DNA from: Rubinisphaera margarita
GTDB taxonomy: Bacteria; Planctomycetota; Planctomycetia; Planctomycetales; Planctomycetaceae
Direction: 5' to 3'
DNA length: 64,000 bases
NCBI RefSeq assembly: GCF_022267515.1
Contig: NZ_JAKFGB010000014.1
Location: forward strand, 62,001-126,000
The notes beneath the pieces are model-generated. The model saw only the letters and a list, made by a program, of their open reading frames with translations, searched no databases and was not told the origin of the DNA. Within the stretch, counting starts at the first letter, position 1. Each line of letters opens with the position of its first letter. Positions 36,718 through 46,492 of this stretch are shown here, piece by piece. The position numbers and the translations under genes are program-made.

Positions 36718-36730
<13 letters not shown>
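35582..36730 (+). CDS. dxr: 1-deoxy-D-xylulose-5-phosphate reductoisomerase
   Basis: 382 aa from the ATG at 35582. It converts DXP to 2-C-methyl-D-erythritol-4-phosphate with NADPH, the committed step of the MEP isoprenoid pathway. NADPH loop LLGATGSIG (7-14), AIANKETLVVAG, PVDSEHSAIFQ (metal and substrate-binding Asp/Glu/Ser), [52 protein letters not shown] and GTSGAVLNAANEIAV are all in place. The downstream rseP-like gene overlaps its end by 13 nt, a common dxr-rseP arrangement. Confidence 0.96.
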
Positions 36731-38724
<1,994 letters not shown>

Positions 38725-38788
38725 TCCACAACAGTAGATCCCCGTAGCAGCGGCGTCCCAACGCCGATTAGACGTGACAAATTTCAGG

Positions 38789-38831
38789 GCGTCGAACAGT
38801 CATGAACTCATGGCTGCTTCGACGTTTTTTT
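38789..38831 (+). terminator. Terminator after dxr-rseP
   Basis: An imperfect stem (CGTCGAA...TTCGACG, with CAG/CTG above a one-base bulge) followed by seven T. It lies 65 bp past the rseP stop. Confidence 0.7.
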
Positions 38832-38856
38832 ATGCGCGACGCCGTTCGACATGACA

Positions 38857-38975
38857 ACACGCAATCGGTGGCAAGATGCCTCCGTTACCGATAGGCGGAT
38901 TCGCTGTTGAGATGATTCCCTTCTAACCCGAATCGTAGCGGCGGCAACTTGCGCAGGATGCCGCCGATTGCGTGT
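38857..38975. repeat. Long-spaced inverted repeat
   Basis: ACACGCAATCGGTGGCA (38857-38873) and TGCCGCCGATTGCGTGT (38959-38975) are inverted copies matching at 16 of 17 positions, 85 nt apart. The right arm ends one base before the stop codon of the minus-strand ATP-grasp gene. It may be a small non-autonomous element or a long-range hairpin. Confidence 0.55.
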
Positions 38976-38976
38976 G

Positions 38977-39861
38977 TCATGTTTCAAGCCAGGTGAAGAG
39001 ATTCTGTGGGACCGAGATGCCAGTCGTCTTTTCGAAGCTCTTCCAGCCCGGGCAGGCGTTGACTTCCAGAATGCGGAGGATGCCGTCCGCGTCGTACATC
39101 AGGTCGACGCCGCCAAAGACCACGCCGGTGGCCTCGCAGGCCGCCCGGGCCAGTTCGGCTTCATGGCTTTCCAGGTCATGAGGGTGGGCGATCCCCTCCT
39201 GAGCGGCGTTGGTGCGGAAGTCGTTTACGGCGCTGCGGCGAATCGCGCCGAGCGGCTGCCCGCCGATCATCATGACGCGCAGATCTTCCCGAGCTTCCGA
39301 GAGAAATTTCTGAACGAAGAGTACTGCTCCGATCTGCTCCCACGCCTGAAACACCCGACGTGCGGTTTCGAGATCCGTGACACGAATCATCCCCCGCCCT
39401 TCGGCTCCGAACAACGGCTTGGCGACGACATCTCGTCCCAGTTCTTCGAAGGCGACGAGAGCCTCCTCTGCGGTTTCGCAGCTGATGCTTTCCGGCACCG
39501 ACAACCCTGCGGCGGCACATCGCGACAGCGTGAGAAACTTGTCGATGGCACACTCAATCGCTTTGGGGGGATTGATCACTCGAACGCCCTGCTGCTCCAG
39601 TGTCCAGAGAAGATCCATTCGCCAGATCACCTGTTCGAGCGAACCGGGCGGCATGGCCCGCACGAGGCAGACGTCATAGTCTGTCAACTGCCGTGGAGGA
39701 TCGTTTTCGGAGAGCGTGCAAACGGAAATTGATCCGGTCGACAGGCGGCATCGCAGTTGATCGAGCGTGAAAACATCGCAGTCATGCCCGCGGCCGTGTG
39801 ACGCCGCGAACAGTTGTCGATTGAAGTAGCTCTCAGGCTGGCCAAGGACGAGGACACGCAT
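38977..39861 (-). CDS. RimK-like ATP-grasp ligase
   Basis: 294 aa. The ATP-grasp fold is apparent: N-terminal RVLVLGQPESYF, DYDVCLVRAMPPGSLEQVIWRMDLLWTLEQQGVRVINPPKAIECAIDKFLTLSRCAAAGLSVPES (RimK-type), ATP-lid DVVAKPLFGAEGRGMIRV, LRVMMIGGQPLGAIRR, and the metal site GGVDLMYDADGILRILEVNACPGWKSFEKTTG. RimK-family enzymes join an amino acid, often glutamate, to a peptide, protein or cofactor. Planctomycetes use such ligases in methanopterin-type cofactors, but nothing here fixes the substrate. Starts 3 nt after the stop of the BatA-like gene; the two are one operon. Confidence 0.82.
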   Translation of the reverse strand: MRVLVLGQPESYFNRQLFAASHGRGHDCDVFTLDQLRCRLSTGSISVCTLSENDPPRQLTDYDVCLVRAMPPGSLEQVIWRMDLLWTLEQQGVRVINPPKAIECAIDKFLTLSRCAAAGLSVPESISCETAEEALVAFEELGRDVVAKPLFGAEGRGMIRVTDLETARRVFQAWEQIGAVLFVQKFLSEAREDLRVMMIGGQPLGAIRRSAVNDFRTNAAQEGIAHPHDLESHEAELARAACEATGVVFGGVDLMYDADGILRILEVNACPGWKSFEKTTGISVPQNLFTWLET

Positions 39862-39864
39862 TGC

Positions 39865-41682
39865 TCAACGAGCCTTCGTCATGCGACCACGCAGCGTGAT
39901 CCAATCGTAAATCAACGCGAACACCACGAGCAGGATGCCAATGACGATCAGCCATGAAAACGGATTATCGAGGTGAATTCCGAGCGGCGGCGCGGCGGCG
40001 CGGGGCTGTCGTTGACCGGGCAACAGCTGCGTCAGGTTCGACTCTTCTCGGTCGAAAAAGTTCACGGCAAAGGTGCCGATCTCGGTCTCGCCGTCCTGGA
40101 CGGTGTAAAGTCCGACTTCGCGGCGGGGTGGGATCTCGATCGATTCCATGCGAATCAGAGACTTCTCCGTTCCCTCGTGCACCAGCAGCAGATCATTCTC
40201 GGCATCGAGCGAAGCCGGTTCGAGCGTGAGCGGAATCGATTCTTCCAGATGAAAGTTCCAGCGGCGAAAGCCCGGCTGACTGTTGCGACATTGTTCGATC
40301 AGATTCGTCCAGAAAATCGGCCAGTCCGGGCTCTCGGTGAGATTCGAAGCGGCCAGATCGATATTCATGATGTAGGCATTGGCGGCCGTTCCCGTCTTCT
40401 GTCCAAGCAGAAATGTCGATCCCGCGCTGACCAGCGGAACCAGACCATCAGGGGGAGGCTGAACCCCGCCCCAGACGACCCCCCCCAGAACGATTTCGTT
40501 CATCAGCGGATGCTGCTTTTCAACCAGATACGGACCGACGAGCATCTTTCCGGTTTCGTCTACGGTCCCCGGATTCAACGGCCCCATTCCCAACCACCAC
40601 AGGGAACGTTCGGCTGGTGGGGAATCGACGGCCGGCGCCACAATCAGATCCGCGTCGCCCGGGTTTCCGAGCTGGGCTTGGGGCAGCACGCCGAGAATCC
40701 GTTGAATCGGCTCGAAGGCCGAGTGATCGGAAGGCAGCGTCAACGCCACTGTCACGAGGCGGACTTCCGGCTCCATAAGAATCAGTTGGTGATCGATTTC
40801 AAGCGGATCATTCTCCGCCTCGGCGGTGAGTCGCAGCTGTCCAAGCCCCCCGGGAACAGTCCACTGAAGAGCCGTGTCACGCCCCGGCGTCAGGTCCACG
40901 GTCTCTTCGATGACTTTGTGGTCGCCCGCTACGCCCGCCAGCTGAACCTCCTGCTCGTCTTCTCCGAAGTTGACGAGCCGAACGTAAACGGTTCCTTCTC
41001 CGGTGTCCGCATCAAACATCCAGCGAGCTGTGGTGATGGCGACGTTGCCGAGTTTCCGGCCGAAGGAGACCGTTTCCATCCGCTCCGGAACCGGCACGGC
41101 CTCGCCGGGAAGATGATCGGTCAGAAAGACGAACCTCCCCTCCTCGCCGGCCAGCTGAGCTCCCAGGTCCCAGGTGGAGGCGAAGTCGTGTGCGGGAGCC
41201 TGAGGCTGCCATTCTTTCAATGCGTTCAGCATCTCCGGCCACTCGGCTCGGGGGCCGGCCAGCAGCGTTGGTCGCAGTCCGCTTTGCAGAACAGACACCA
41301 CGCCGCCTCGACCGATGCTCTCTTCCTGTTCGCGAATCCATTCCAGAGCGCGTTCCCGGCTTGATTGTCCGGAACTGACAGCCGCCATGGACGCGGAATC
41401 GTCGAGGACAAGAACGAGGTGGTTCCGTGTGAGATTTTCATTGCTGCGGGGATCGGCCAGCAGCAGGGAGATCAGCAGCGCAGCCAGCAGTTCCAGAATG
41501 AGGGATCGCGTAATCGGCAATCGTTCGCGGCGGCGACCGGGGGAGTCTTTCTTGGTTTCCTGTGTCCAGAGATGCAGCCCGGCCACCTGCAGCGGCGGAA
41601 AGCGACGATGATAAAGATGGATGATCGCGATGACGGGTAAGGACAGCAGGCCGAGCAATCCCCAGGGATTGGCAAAATACAT
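39865..41682 (-). CDS. BatA-like membrane protein with VWA-like domain
   Basis: 605 aa. The N-terminus is the aerotolerance-regulator (BatA) type: MYFANPWGLLGLLSLPVIAIIHLYHRRFPP, then RSLILELLAALLISLLLADPR as a second membrane helix. A von Willebrand A-like domain follows (NHLVLVLDDSASMAAVSSGQSSRERALEWI with the D-x-S-x-S metal site; FVFLTDH). The middle is beta-rich, and one C-terminal helix (FSWLIVIGILLVVFALIYDWI) anchors it. In planctomycetes these sit in MoxR/Bat-like clusters, but no MoxR ATPase or DUF58 gene lies next to it. Co-transcribed with the RimK-like ligase. Confidence 0.82.
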   Translation of the reverse strand: MYFANPWGLLGLLSLPVIAIIHLYHRRFPPLQVAGLHLWTQETKKDSPGRRRERLPITRSLILELLAALLISLLLADPRSNENLTRNHLVLVLDDSASMAAVSSGQSSRERALEWIREQEESIGRGGVVSVLQSGLRPTLLAGPRAEWPEMLNALKEWQPQAPAHDFASTWDLGAQLAGEEGRFVFLTDHLPGEAVPVPERMETVSFGRKLGNVAITTARWMFDADTGEGTVYVRLVNFGEDEQEVQLAGVAGDHKVIEETVDLTPGRDTALQWTVPGGLGQLRLTAEAENDPLEIDHQLILMEPEVRLVTVALTLPSDHSAFEPIQRILGVLPQAQLGNPGDADLIVAPAVDSPPAERSLWWLGMGPLNPGTVDETGKMLVGPYLVEKQHPLMNEIVLGGVVWGGVQPPPDGLVPLVSAGSTFLLGQKTGTAANAYIMNIDLAASNLTESPDWPIFWTNLIEQCRNSQPGFRRWNFHLEESIPLTLEPASLDAENDLLLVHEGTEKSLIRMESIEIPPRREVGLYTVQDGETEIGTFAVNFFDREESNLTQLLPGQRQPRAAAPPLGIHLDNPFSWLIVIGILLVVFALIYDWITLRGRMTKAR

Positions 41683-41859
41683 TCTTCATCCCCTGTGTTA
41701 CCCGGATGCAAACTCTGCGAAATGGATCGACTTGAACGTTTACCCGATGACTGGAAAGCACCCGCGACGGTTTGTCCGGAATGCGTTATCATTTCCGACA
41801 AACCTTTGAGTCCGTTGATGACAAACCGCCACCCCGCGGCTGCGACCAGGTGATCATTC

Positions 41860-42828
41860 ATGATGTCGTACACCATCCGTCCGGCGGAAACAACTAACGA
41901 ACGTCGGCAGGCGTTAATGCTGCTGATGCACGAAGCGGATCGGCCGTCGCCCGACGAGGACATCGCTGAGGCACTGAAACAGGCCGATCGCGGCGAGATC
42001 GATTTGTCGCATCTTCTTATCGCTGCGGCCGACGAACAGGAGACGGAACGGAAGTTCGTTATTTTCGGCTCGATCCTGATGATTGTCCAGCCTGACGCCA
42101 CCGGCCTGACCTGGGCTCCGATGCTTTGTGACGAGATCGCGACACGAAAAGACTCTGCGGCGATCCACAACGCGCTCATTGAAGCGGAAGTGCAAAGAGC
42201 CCTGGAAGCCGGTTGCACGTATCTGCAGGCCAGTGTCGGCTTGAAACAGGACGACCGGGCGGCGAGTCTGCTGAGGAATGGGTTCGTGGAACTGGGCAAC
42301 ATGGCTTTCATGCAGCGGCCATGCCCACGCGGCCTACAGAGCCTATGGCGATCCAGCGACAGCGGATCCGACGTCGAGCTCATCCCCTACTATCTGGCGA
42401 TCAACGACGAGCAGCTGGCCACACTCATCGAGCAGACCTACGAAGAATCGGATGACTTCCCGGAGTTGCAGGGATATCGGACCGGCCTGCAGGCCGTTTT
42501 GTCACATCGAGAACAGGGAGAGTACCAGCCGAATCAGTGGTACGTCATTCGCACGAACAGGGAACCCGTCGGCGTGCTGTTCTTTTCCGGTCACGAAGAG
42601 GTGGGACAGGTCGAGTTAATCTATGTGGGAATCATTCCCCGATTCAGGAAACAGGGGATCGGAAAAAAAGCGATTGCACTGGCGTTGAGTCGGCTGGACG
42701 GCGAAAAGAAAACCGTCTTTCTCGGCGTCGACATCAGAAACCGGCCTGCAGTAAAGGTTTACAATTCGCTGGGCTTCATCTCCATCACGACTCAGCGCGT
42801 CTTTTATCGAATGGTGCAAAAACAGTAG
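41860..42828 (+). CDS. Tandem GNAT-family N-acetyltransferase
   Basis: 322 aa. The C-terminal half is a clear GNAT domain: VGVLFFSGHEEVGQVELIYVGIIPRFRKQGIGKKAIALALSRL, with RFRKQGIG as the acetyl-CoA pyrophosphate loop, and GVDIRNRPAVKVYNSLGFI as the conserved C-terminal part. The N-terminal half (SYTIRPAETTNERRQALMLLMHEADRP...EAEVQRALEAGCTYLQASVGLKQDDRAASLLRNGFVELGNMAFMQR) has GNAT-like secondary structure but no clear CoA loop, so it is probably a degenerate duplicate. It acetylates an amine of unknown identity. Confidence 0.82.
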   Translation: MMSYTIRPAETTNERRQALMLLMHEADRPSPDEDIAEALKQADRGEIDLSHLLIAAADEQETERKFVIFGSILMIVQPDATGLTWAPMLCDEIATRKDSAAIHNALIEAEVQRALEAGCTYLQASVGLKQDDRAASLLRNGFVELGNMAFMQRPCPRGLQSLWRSSDSGSDVELIPYYLAINDEQLATLIEQTYEESDDFPELQGYRTGLQAVLSHREQGEYQPNQWYVIRTNREPVGVLFFSGHEEVGQVELIYVGIIPRFRKQGIGKKAIALALSRLDGEKKTVFLGVDIRNRPAVKVYNSLGFISITTQRVFYRMVQKQ

Positions 42829-43415
42829 CGGGAAACCCACCATGTTTTGGACATCGACCGAGAGTCCACTTCAGCGACTGCAGATGCTGCAATCTCATAC
42901 CGTGGAAGACCTTTCGCACTGCCGCCGCTGGTCTCCAAAATCTGACCTTCTTAATCTCATTTTTACATTTGACAGACCGCCGCAGATCGATAGGATCAGT
43001 CCCGCTGAGTGAGAACTCCTGAGACCTCGCAACGAAGCTTTCCCCGTTCCCGTCGATCGACAAAGAATGGGAATTTTCCGAAAGTTTGCACAGTTTCAGG
43101 ACCCTCCGGCCGGTCGGCCGGATCAAGCCTTTCCGTCATTATTTTACTTGCCGACGTAATCATCTAACGATCATCAGAATCCAGTCCTGCAGAGCGGTTT
43201 TTCTGTTCCTGCCCGCTGGCGTTCTGTTTGCTCGGAACTGAATCCCGGGAAATAGACTTAGCGAACGAGTCTATCAGGGTCACCCGCTGTACAAGGATGT
43301 GATTTCAATCACAGTGCTCCCTTGATCTCTGTCTCCGCCTGCGGACAGATTCTCTGAACGGACCTGCCAGGGTCCTGATCGTGGTCGTTGATCATGTCGT
43401 ACATGGGGACGCACG
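42829..43415. other. About 590 bp upstream of dnaA, no gene seen
   Basis: Contains three inverted repeats: TCCGGCCG-GT-CGGCCGGA (43105-43122), ATAGACT with AGTCTAT (43252-43258, 43268-43274), and the CRP-like box listed separately. No run resembling TTATCCACA DnaA boxes was found, so I do not call an origin. Confidence 0.5.
43298..43313 (+). promoter_or_regulatory. CRP/FNR-family-like operator upstream of dnaA
   Basis: TGTGATTTCAATCACA fits the CRP consensus TGTGA-N6-TCACA exactly, with 7-bp perfect arms. It is 102 nt before the dnaA ATG. No CRP-like regulator gene is in this window, so the binding protein is unknown. Confidence 0.45.
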
Positions 43416-44921
43416 ATGCCACCCGAATGGAGTCATTCGAGCCATGAAGTTTCCACAACTGATAATGAGCCCTGCAGTCGACTGGCCGAACAGTTCCAGC
43501 GACGACTGCGAAGTGTCATCGGGGAACTGCGCTACGAAAAATGGTTTCACAATCGCACGACCGCGTCCATTGCAGGAGATGTGCTGACAATCGGGGTGGC
43601 CAGTCCATTCCTGATGCAATGGATGCGAAAAGAGTTCCAGCAGCCCGCCATGCTGGCCGCCCGGGAGTCTCTCGGTCTTTCCGCACAGGTTCGGTTCGAT
43701 GTCGATCCGGCAGCAGCCGCACAACTTGCGGAGATGCAGGCCCGTCTCGACACTGATTCCACAGCAGTAGAGTCGCCGGCCAGTGCGACAGTTCCGCCAG
43801 CGACAGTTCCGCTGAACGGAGCGACTCCCGCTAGTGATGCGCGACGGGATCGACCAGCCGCCAATCGCCTCGCGCCGCGTCGACGCCGCTTCGCCAGCCT
43901 GGATGACTTCGTCACCGGGTCGACCACGCACGTCGCGCACTCGATCGCCAAAATCGTCGCCGAGCACCCCGGCGAGCAGTACAACCCGCTTTACTATTAT
44001 GGTGGAGTCGGGATTGGCAAAACGCATTTGCTCGAAGGGATTCACCGCGAGGTTCGGAAGCACTATCCGGACTGGAACGTGTTGTCACTCACGGCTGAAG
44101 CGTTCGGCAACTACTACACGAAGGCGCTGCAGGAGCGATCGCTTCCCGCCTTCCGAAAGCGGTTCCGGTCGGTCGATGTGCTCATCGTTGATGACATCGA
44201 TTTTCTGGATTCCAAGAAGGGATTCCAGGAAGAGTTCTGCCATACGTTGCAGGAGCTGATTTCGTACGGGCGTCAGGTTGTGCTCGCAGCCGACCGGCAT
44301 CCGCGGATGCTGACGCATGTTCGTCCGGAACTGAGCACCCGGTTTCTTTCCGGACTGGTCACGCGGCTCGAAGCGCCCGATCTGGAAACTCGCAAACAGA
44401 TCGCATCCCGCCAGTGTATGAAAATGTCTCTGCCGGCCACCGAAGATGCGATCGAGTTCGTGGCGACCAAGTTCTCTCGAAACGTGCGGGAACTTATCGG
44501 AGCGCTGAACTGCCTGCAGACTTATCATCATCTGACGAAACGGACCGTCGGCATCACTGCGGCCCGGGAGGTGTTGAAAGATCTCGAACGTGACTGCATG
44601 CGAATCGTGCGGGCGACCGATATTCAGCACGCTGTCTGCAATTTGTTTGGTGTGCAACAGGAAGACCTGATCTCACCGCGCCGTTCCCGAAACCTGTCGC
44701 AGCCCCGAGCCGTGGCCATGTATCTGACCCGCCAGTGGACACAGGCTGCCTATCACGAAATCGGCAAGCAGTTTGGCGGTCGAAATCACAGCACGGTGAT
44801 GTCCGCCGAGAAGCGGATGAAAGAAATGCTGGCTCGGAACGAATCGATCCAGATCTCGACCCGTCAGTGGTCGACTCAGGAAATCGTCTCCACACTCGAG
44901 GAACAACTGCAGGTCGGCTGA
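43416..44921 (+). CDS. dnaA: Chromosomal replication initiator DnaA
   Basis: 501 aa. Domain I at about 18-95 (LRYEKWFHNRTTASIAGDVLTIGVASPFLMQWM), a Pro/Ala/Arg-rich linker to about 158, AAA+ domain III with Walker A GGVGIGKT (196-203), Walker B VLIVDD (255-260), ELSTRFLSGLVTRLEAPDLETRKQI and RNVRELIGALNCL, then DNA-binding domain IV with PRRSRNLSQPRAVAMYL and the DnaA-box-binding signature GGRNHSTVMS (454-463). It differs from typical DnaA in GGRNHSTV, where GGRDHTTV is usual. No dnaN, recF or rpmH gene is adjacent; neighbours are a GNAT and an MFS transporter. Confidence 0.92.
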   Translation: MPPEWSHSSHEVSTTDNEPCSRLAEQFQRRLRSVIGELRYEKWFHNRTTASIAGDVLTIGVASPFLMQWMRKEFQQPAMLAARESLGLSAQVRFDVDPAAAAQLAEMQARLDTDSTAVESPASATVPPATVPLNGATPASDARRDRPAANRLAPRRRRFASLDDFVTGSTTHVAHSIAKIVAEHPGEQYNPLYYYGGVGIGKTHLLEGIHREVRKHYPDWNVLSLTAEAFGNYYTKALQERSLPAFRKRFRSVDVLIVDDIDFLDSKKGFQEEFCHTLQELISYGRQVVLAADRHPRMLTHVRPELSTRFLSGLVTRLEAPDLETRKQIASRQCMKMSLPATEDAIEFVATKFSRNVRELIGALNCLQTYHHLTKRTVGITAAREVLKDLERDCMRIVRATDIQHAVCNLFGVQQEDLISPRRSRNLSQPRAVAMYLTRQWTQAAYHEIGKQFGGRNHSTVMSAEKRMKEMLARNESIQISTRQWSTQEIVSTLEEQLQVG

Positions 44922-44942
44922 CCGCCCGCTCAAGGCGGTCAG
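44918..44942. terminator. Bidirectional hairpin between dnaA and the MFS gene
   Basis: CTGACCGCC (44918-44926) pairs perfectly with GGCGGTCAG (44934-44942), loop CGCTCAA. It includes both stop codons of the convergent genes. No T tract on either side, so intrinsic termination is uncertain. Confidence 0.5.
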
Positions 44943-46285
44943 GCTTCGGACCGAGAGTTGTCGAGTTCGAGCCGGGGTTCATCCATCCGGAAGGTGAGTA
45001 CGCCGGAGAGCAGGACGACGCCGGAGATCACAACGAAAATGACATGGTGATTCCAGTCGATGAGATACCCGACCACCGGCGCGAGGAACAACGGTGCCGC
45101 CATGCAGACGTTGAGCGTGCTCAGATAATGCGGATGATGTTCTTCGTGGACCAGTTCCAGCACATAGTTGAACATGGTTTTAATCGTCACCGGCGTTAAT
45201 CCGAGCATCAGGAAGGTGATGGCATACCAGATTCGCTGATCGGGTTCGAGAACTTCCGAGAGTGTGAGCGCGACAAGCGGAACCAGAGCCATGGCGAACG
45301 TTTCACAGCGGATCACAATCCGGTAGCCGTAGCGATCGCCGATGTATCCGGTGATCCAGCTGAAGACCCCGACCGAAAGGTTCTGGAGAATGACCCAGAT
45401 CATCAGGTCTCGCGGCCCCGCATTCAGCACGGAACGTCCCAGCCATTGATAATGCGGGAACAGCAGCATCGTCGACATGAAAAGCATGGCCACGACCGCG
45501 ACCCGCTGCATCGAACGCTGTTCCCGGAGGGTCCGCCAGACGTTGCGAAACAGTCGTCCCGGATGCGATTCGGCCTGTCCTCTCTCCCCGCGAGGTTCGT
45601 GCACGAACCAGAGCAGGAATGACGAGAGGAGAAAGCAGAGCGATGTGACGCCAAAGATGCGGGCGAAGCCGCGGCCATCCGGGAGGGCCAGCCAGTCGGC
45701 GAGAAAGAACCAGGCTCCGGCCATCGCGACCAGTGACCCCGCCATTCCGGCCAGCGACATCAGTCGCCCCCGGCGATGCGGTCGGATCAGTTTGCCCTGA
45801 AGGGTATTGAACGACAGCTGGTTCACTCCCGTGGTGGCGAAGAACATGGCGTATAGAATCAGAAAGACCACTGGCAGCCACGGCATCGGTTCCCGACCGA
45901 GGTTCAGGCAGAGAAACGCCAGGACGCCGAACAGAAACGCCATCAGCATCGAGGTGTTCATCAGCATCCGGGATTTCAGCGGAGCGTTTCGCAGGCTGGC
46001 CGACGCCAGCACCGGGGCGACACTCTGGCTGATGCGATTGAGGACCGGCAGACAGCCACGAATCCAGCCGGCTCCGGCGATGGTATCGAGAAAAGCCGGG
46101 ATGATGACCGTTTCGGTTTTGAAGATCCACGCGAGACGCAGCAGAACGTGGTGAGCGGCCAGAACGAGCAGGTTTCTCAGCTCCCACTTTGCCTTTTCTT
46201 CATGCGCATCGACGACGGCATCGGTTTGGCGCAGTACAGCGGGAGGCGGCAACGGGAGGCCCGTCGCTGTTTCGTTCTGACTCAT
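44939..46285 (-). CDS. Major facilitator superfamily (MFS) transporter
   Basis: 448 aa with an N-terminal cytoplasmic stretch of about 35 residues and then about 12 hydrophobic segments, for example NLLVLAAHHVLLRLAWIF, LMAFLFGVLAFLCLNL, LPVVFLILYAMFFATTGV, SLAGMAGSLVAMAGAWFFLADWLAL, LCFLLSSFLLWFV, VAVVAMLFMSTMLLF and VIFVVISGVVLLSGVLTF. The loop after the fifth or sixth helix has GKLIRPHRRGRLMSLAGM, similar to the GxxxDRxxRR loop of MFS proteins. Substrate unknown; it may be an exporter or permease-like protein. Convergent with dnaA. Confidence 0.82.
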   Translation of the reverse strand: MSQNETATGLPLPPPAVLRQTDAVVDAHEEKAKWELRNLLVLAAHHVLLRLAWIFKTETVIIPAFLDTIAGAGWIRGCLPVLNRISQSVAPVLASASLRNAPLKSRMLMNTSMLMAFLFGVLAFLCLNLGREPMPWLPVVFLILYAMFFATTGVNQLSFNTLQGKLIRPHRRGRLMSLAGMAGSLVAMAGAWFFLADWLALPDGRGFARIFGVTSLCFLLSSFLLWFVHEPRGERGQAESHPGRLFRNVWRTLREQRSMQRVAVVAMLFMSTMLLFPHYQWLGRSVLNAGPRDLMIWVILQNLSVGVFSWITGYIGDRYGYRIVIRCETFAMALVPLVALTLSEVLEPDQRIWYAITFLMLGLTPVTIKTMFNYVLELVHEEHHPHYLSTLNVCMAAPLFLAPVVGYLIDWNHHVIFVVISGVVLLSGVLTFRMDEPRLELDNSRSEA

Positions 46286-46492
46286 TCCATTACTCTTGGT
46301 CTATCGAAGCGATCGCTCGGGAGGCTCCTGATGCGATCGACTGAAGGCGGGAGAACAGCCGCGATCTGACGACTGAAGTGACCTCGAGTCTGAGGAGATC
46401 GTCGAACCCTGTCCAGAGTTCAGACTCTTCGGTTAACGATAACGTAACGCAGCCGCCGCAGAATTATAGACCGCTTCCGAGTCGAGACGTCC

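Noticed and set aside
39973..41364. 463-aa open frame on the plus strand opposite the BatA-like gene
   Set aside because: Antisense shadow with no domain; the BatA-like protein has clear membrane and VWA motifs.
43105..43313. Chromosomal origin upstream of dnaA
   Set aside because: Inverted repeats are present but no DnaA-box cluster, AT-rich unwinding region or dnaN neighbour was seen.
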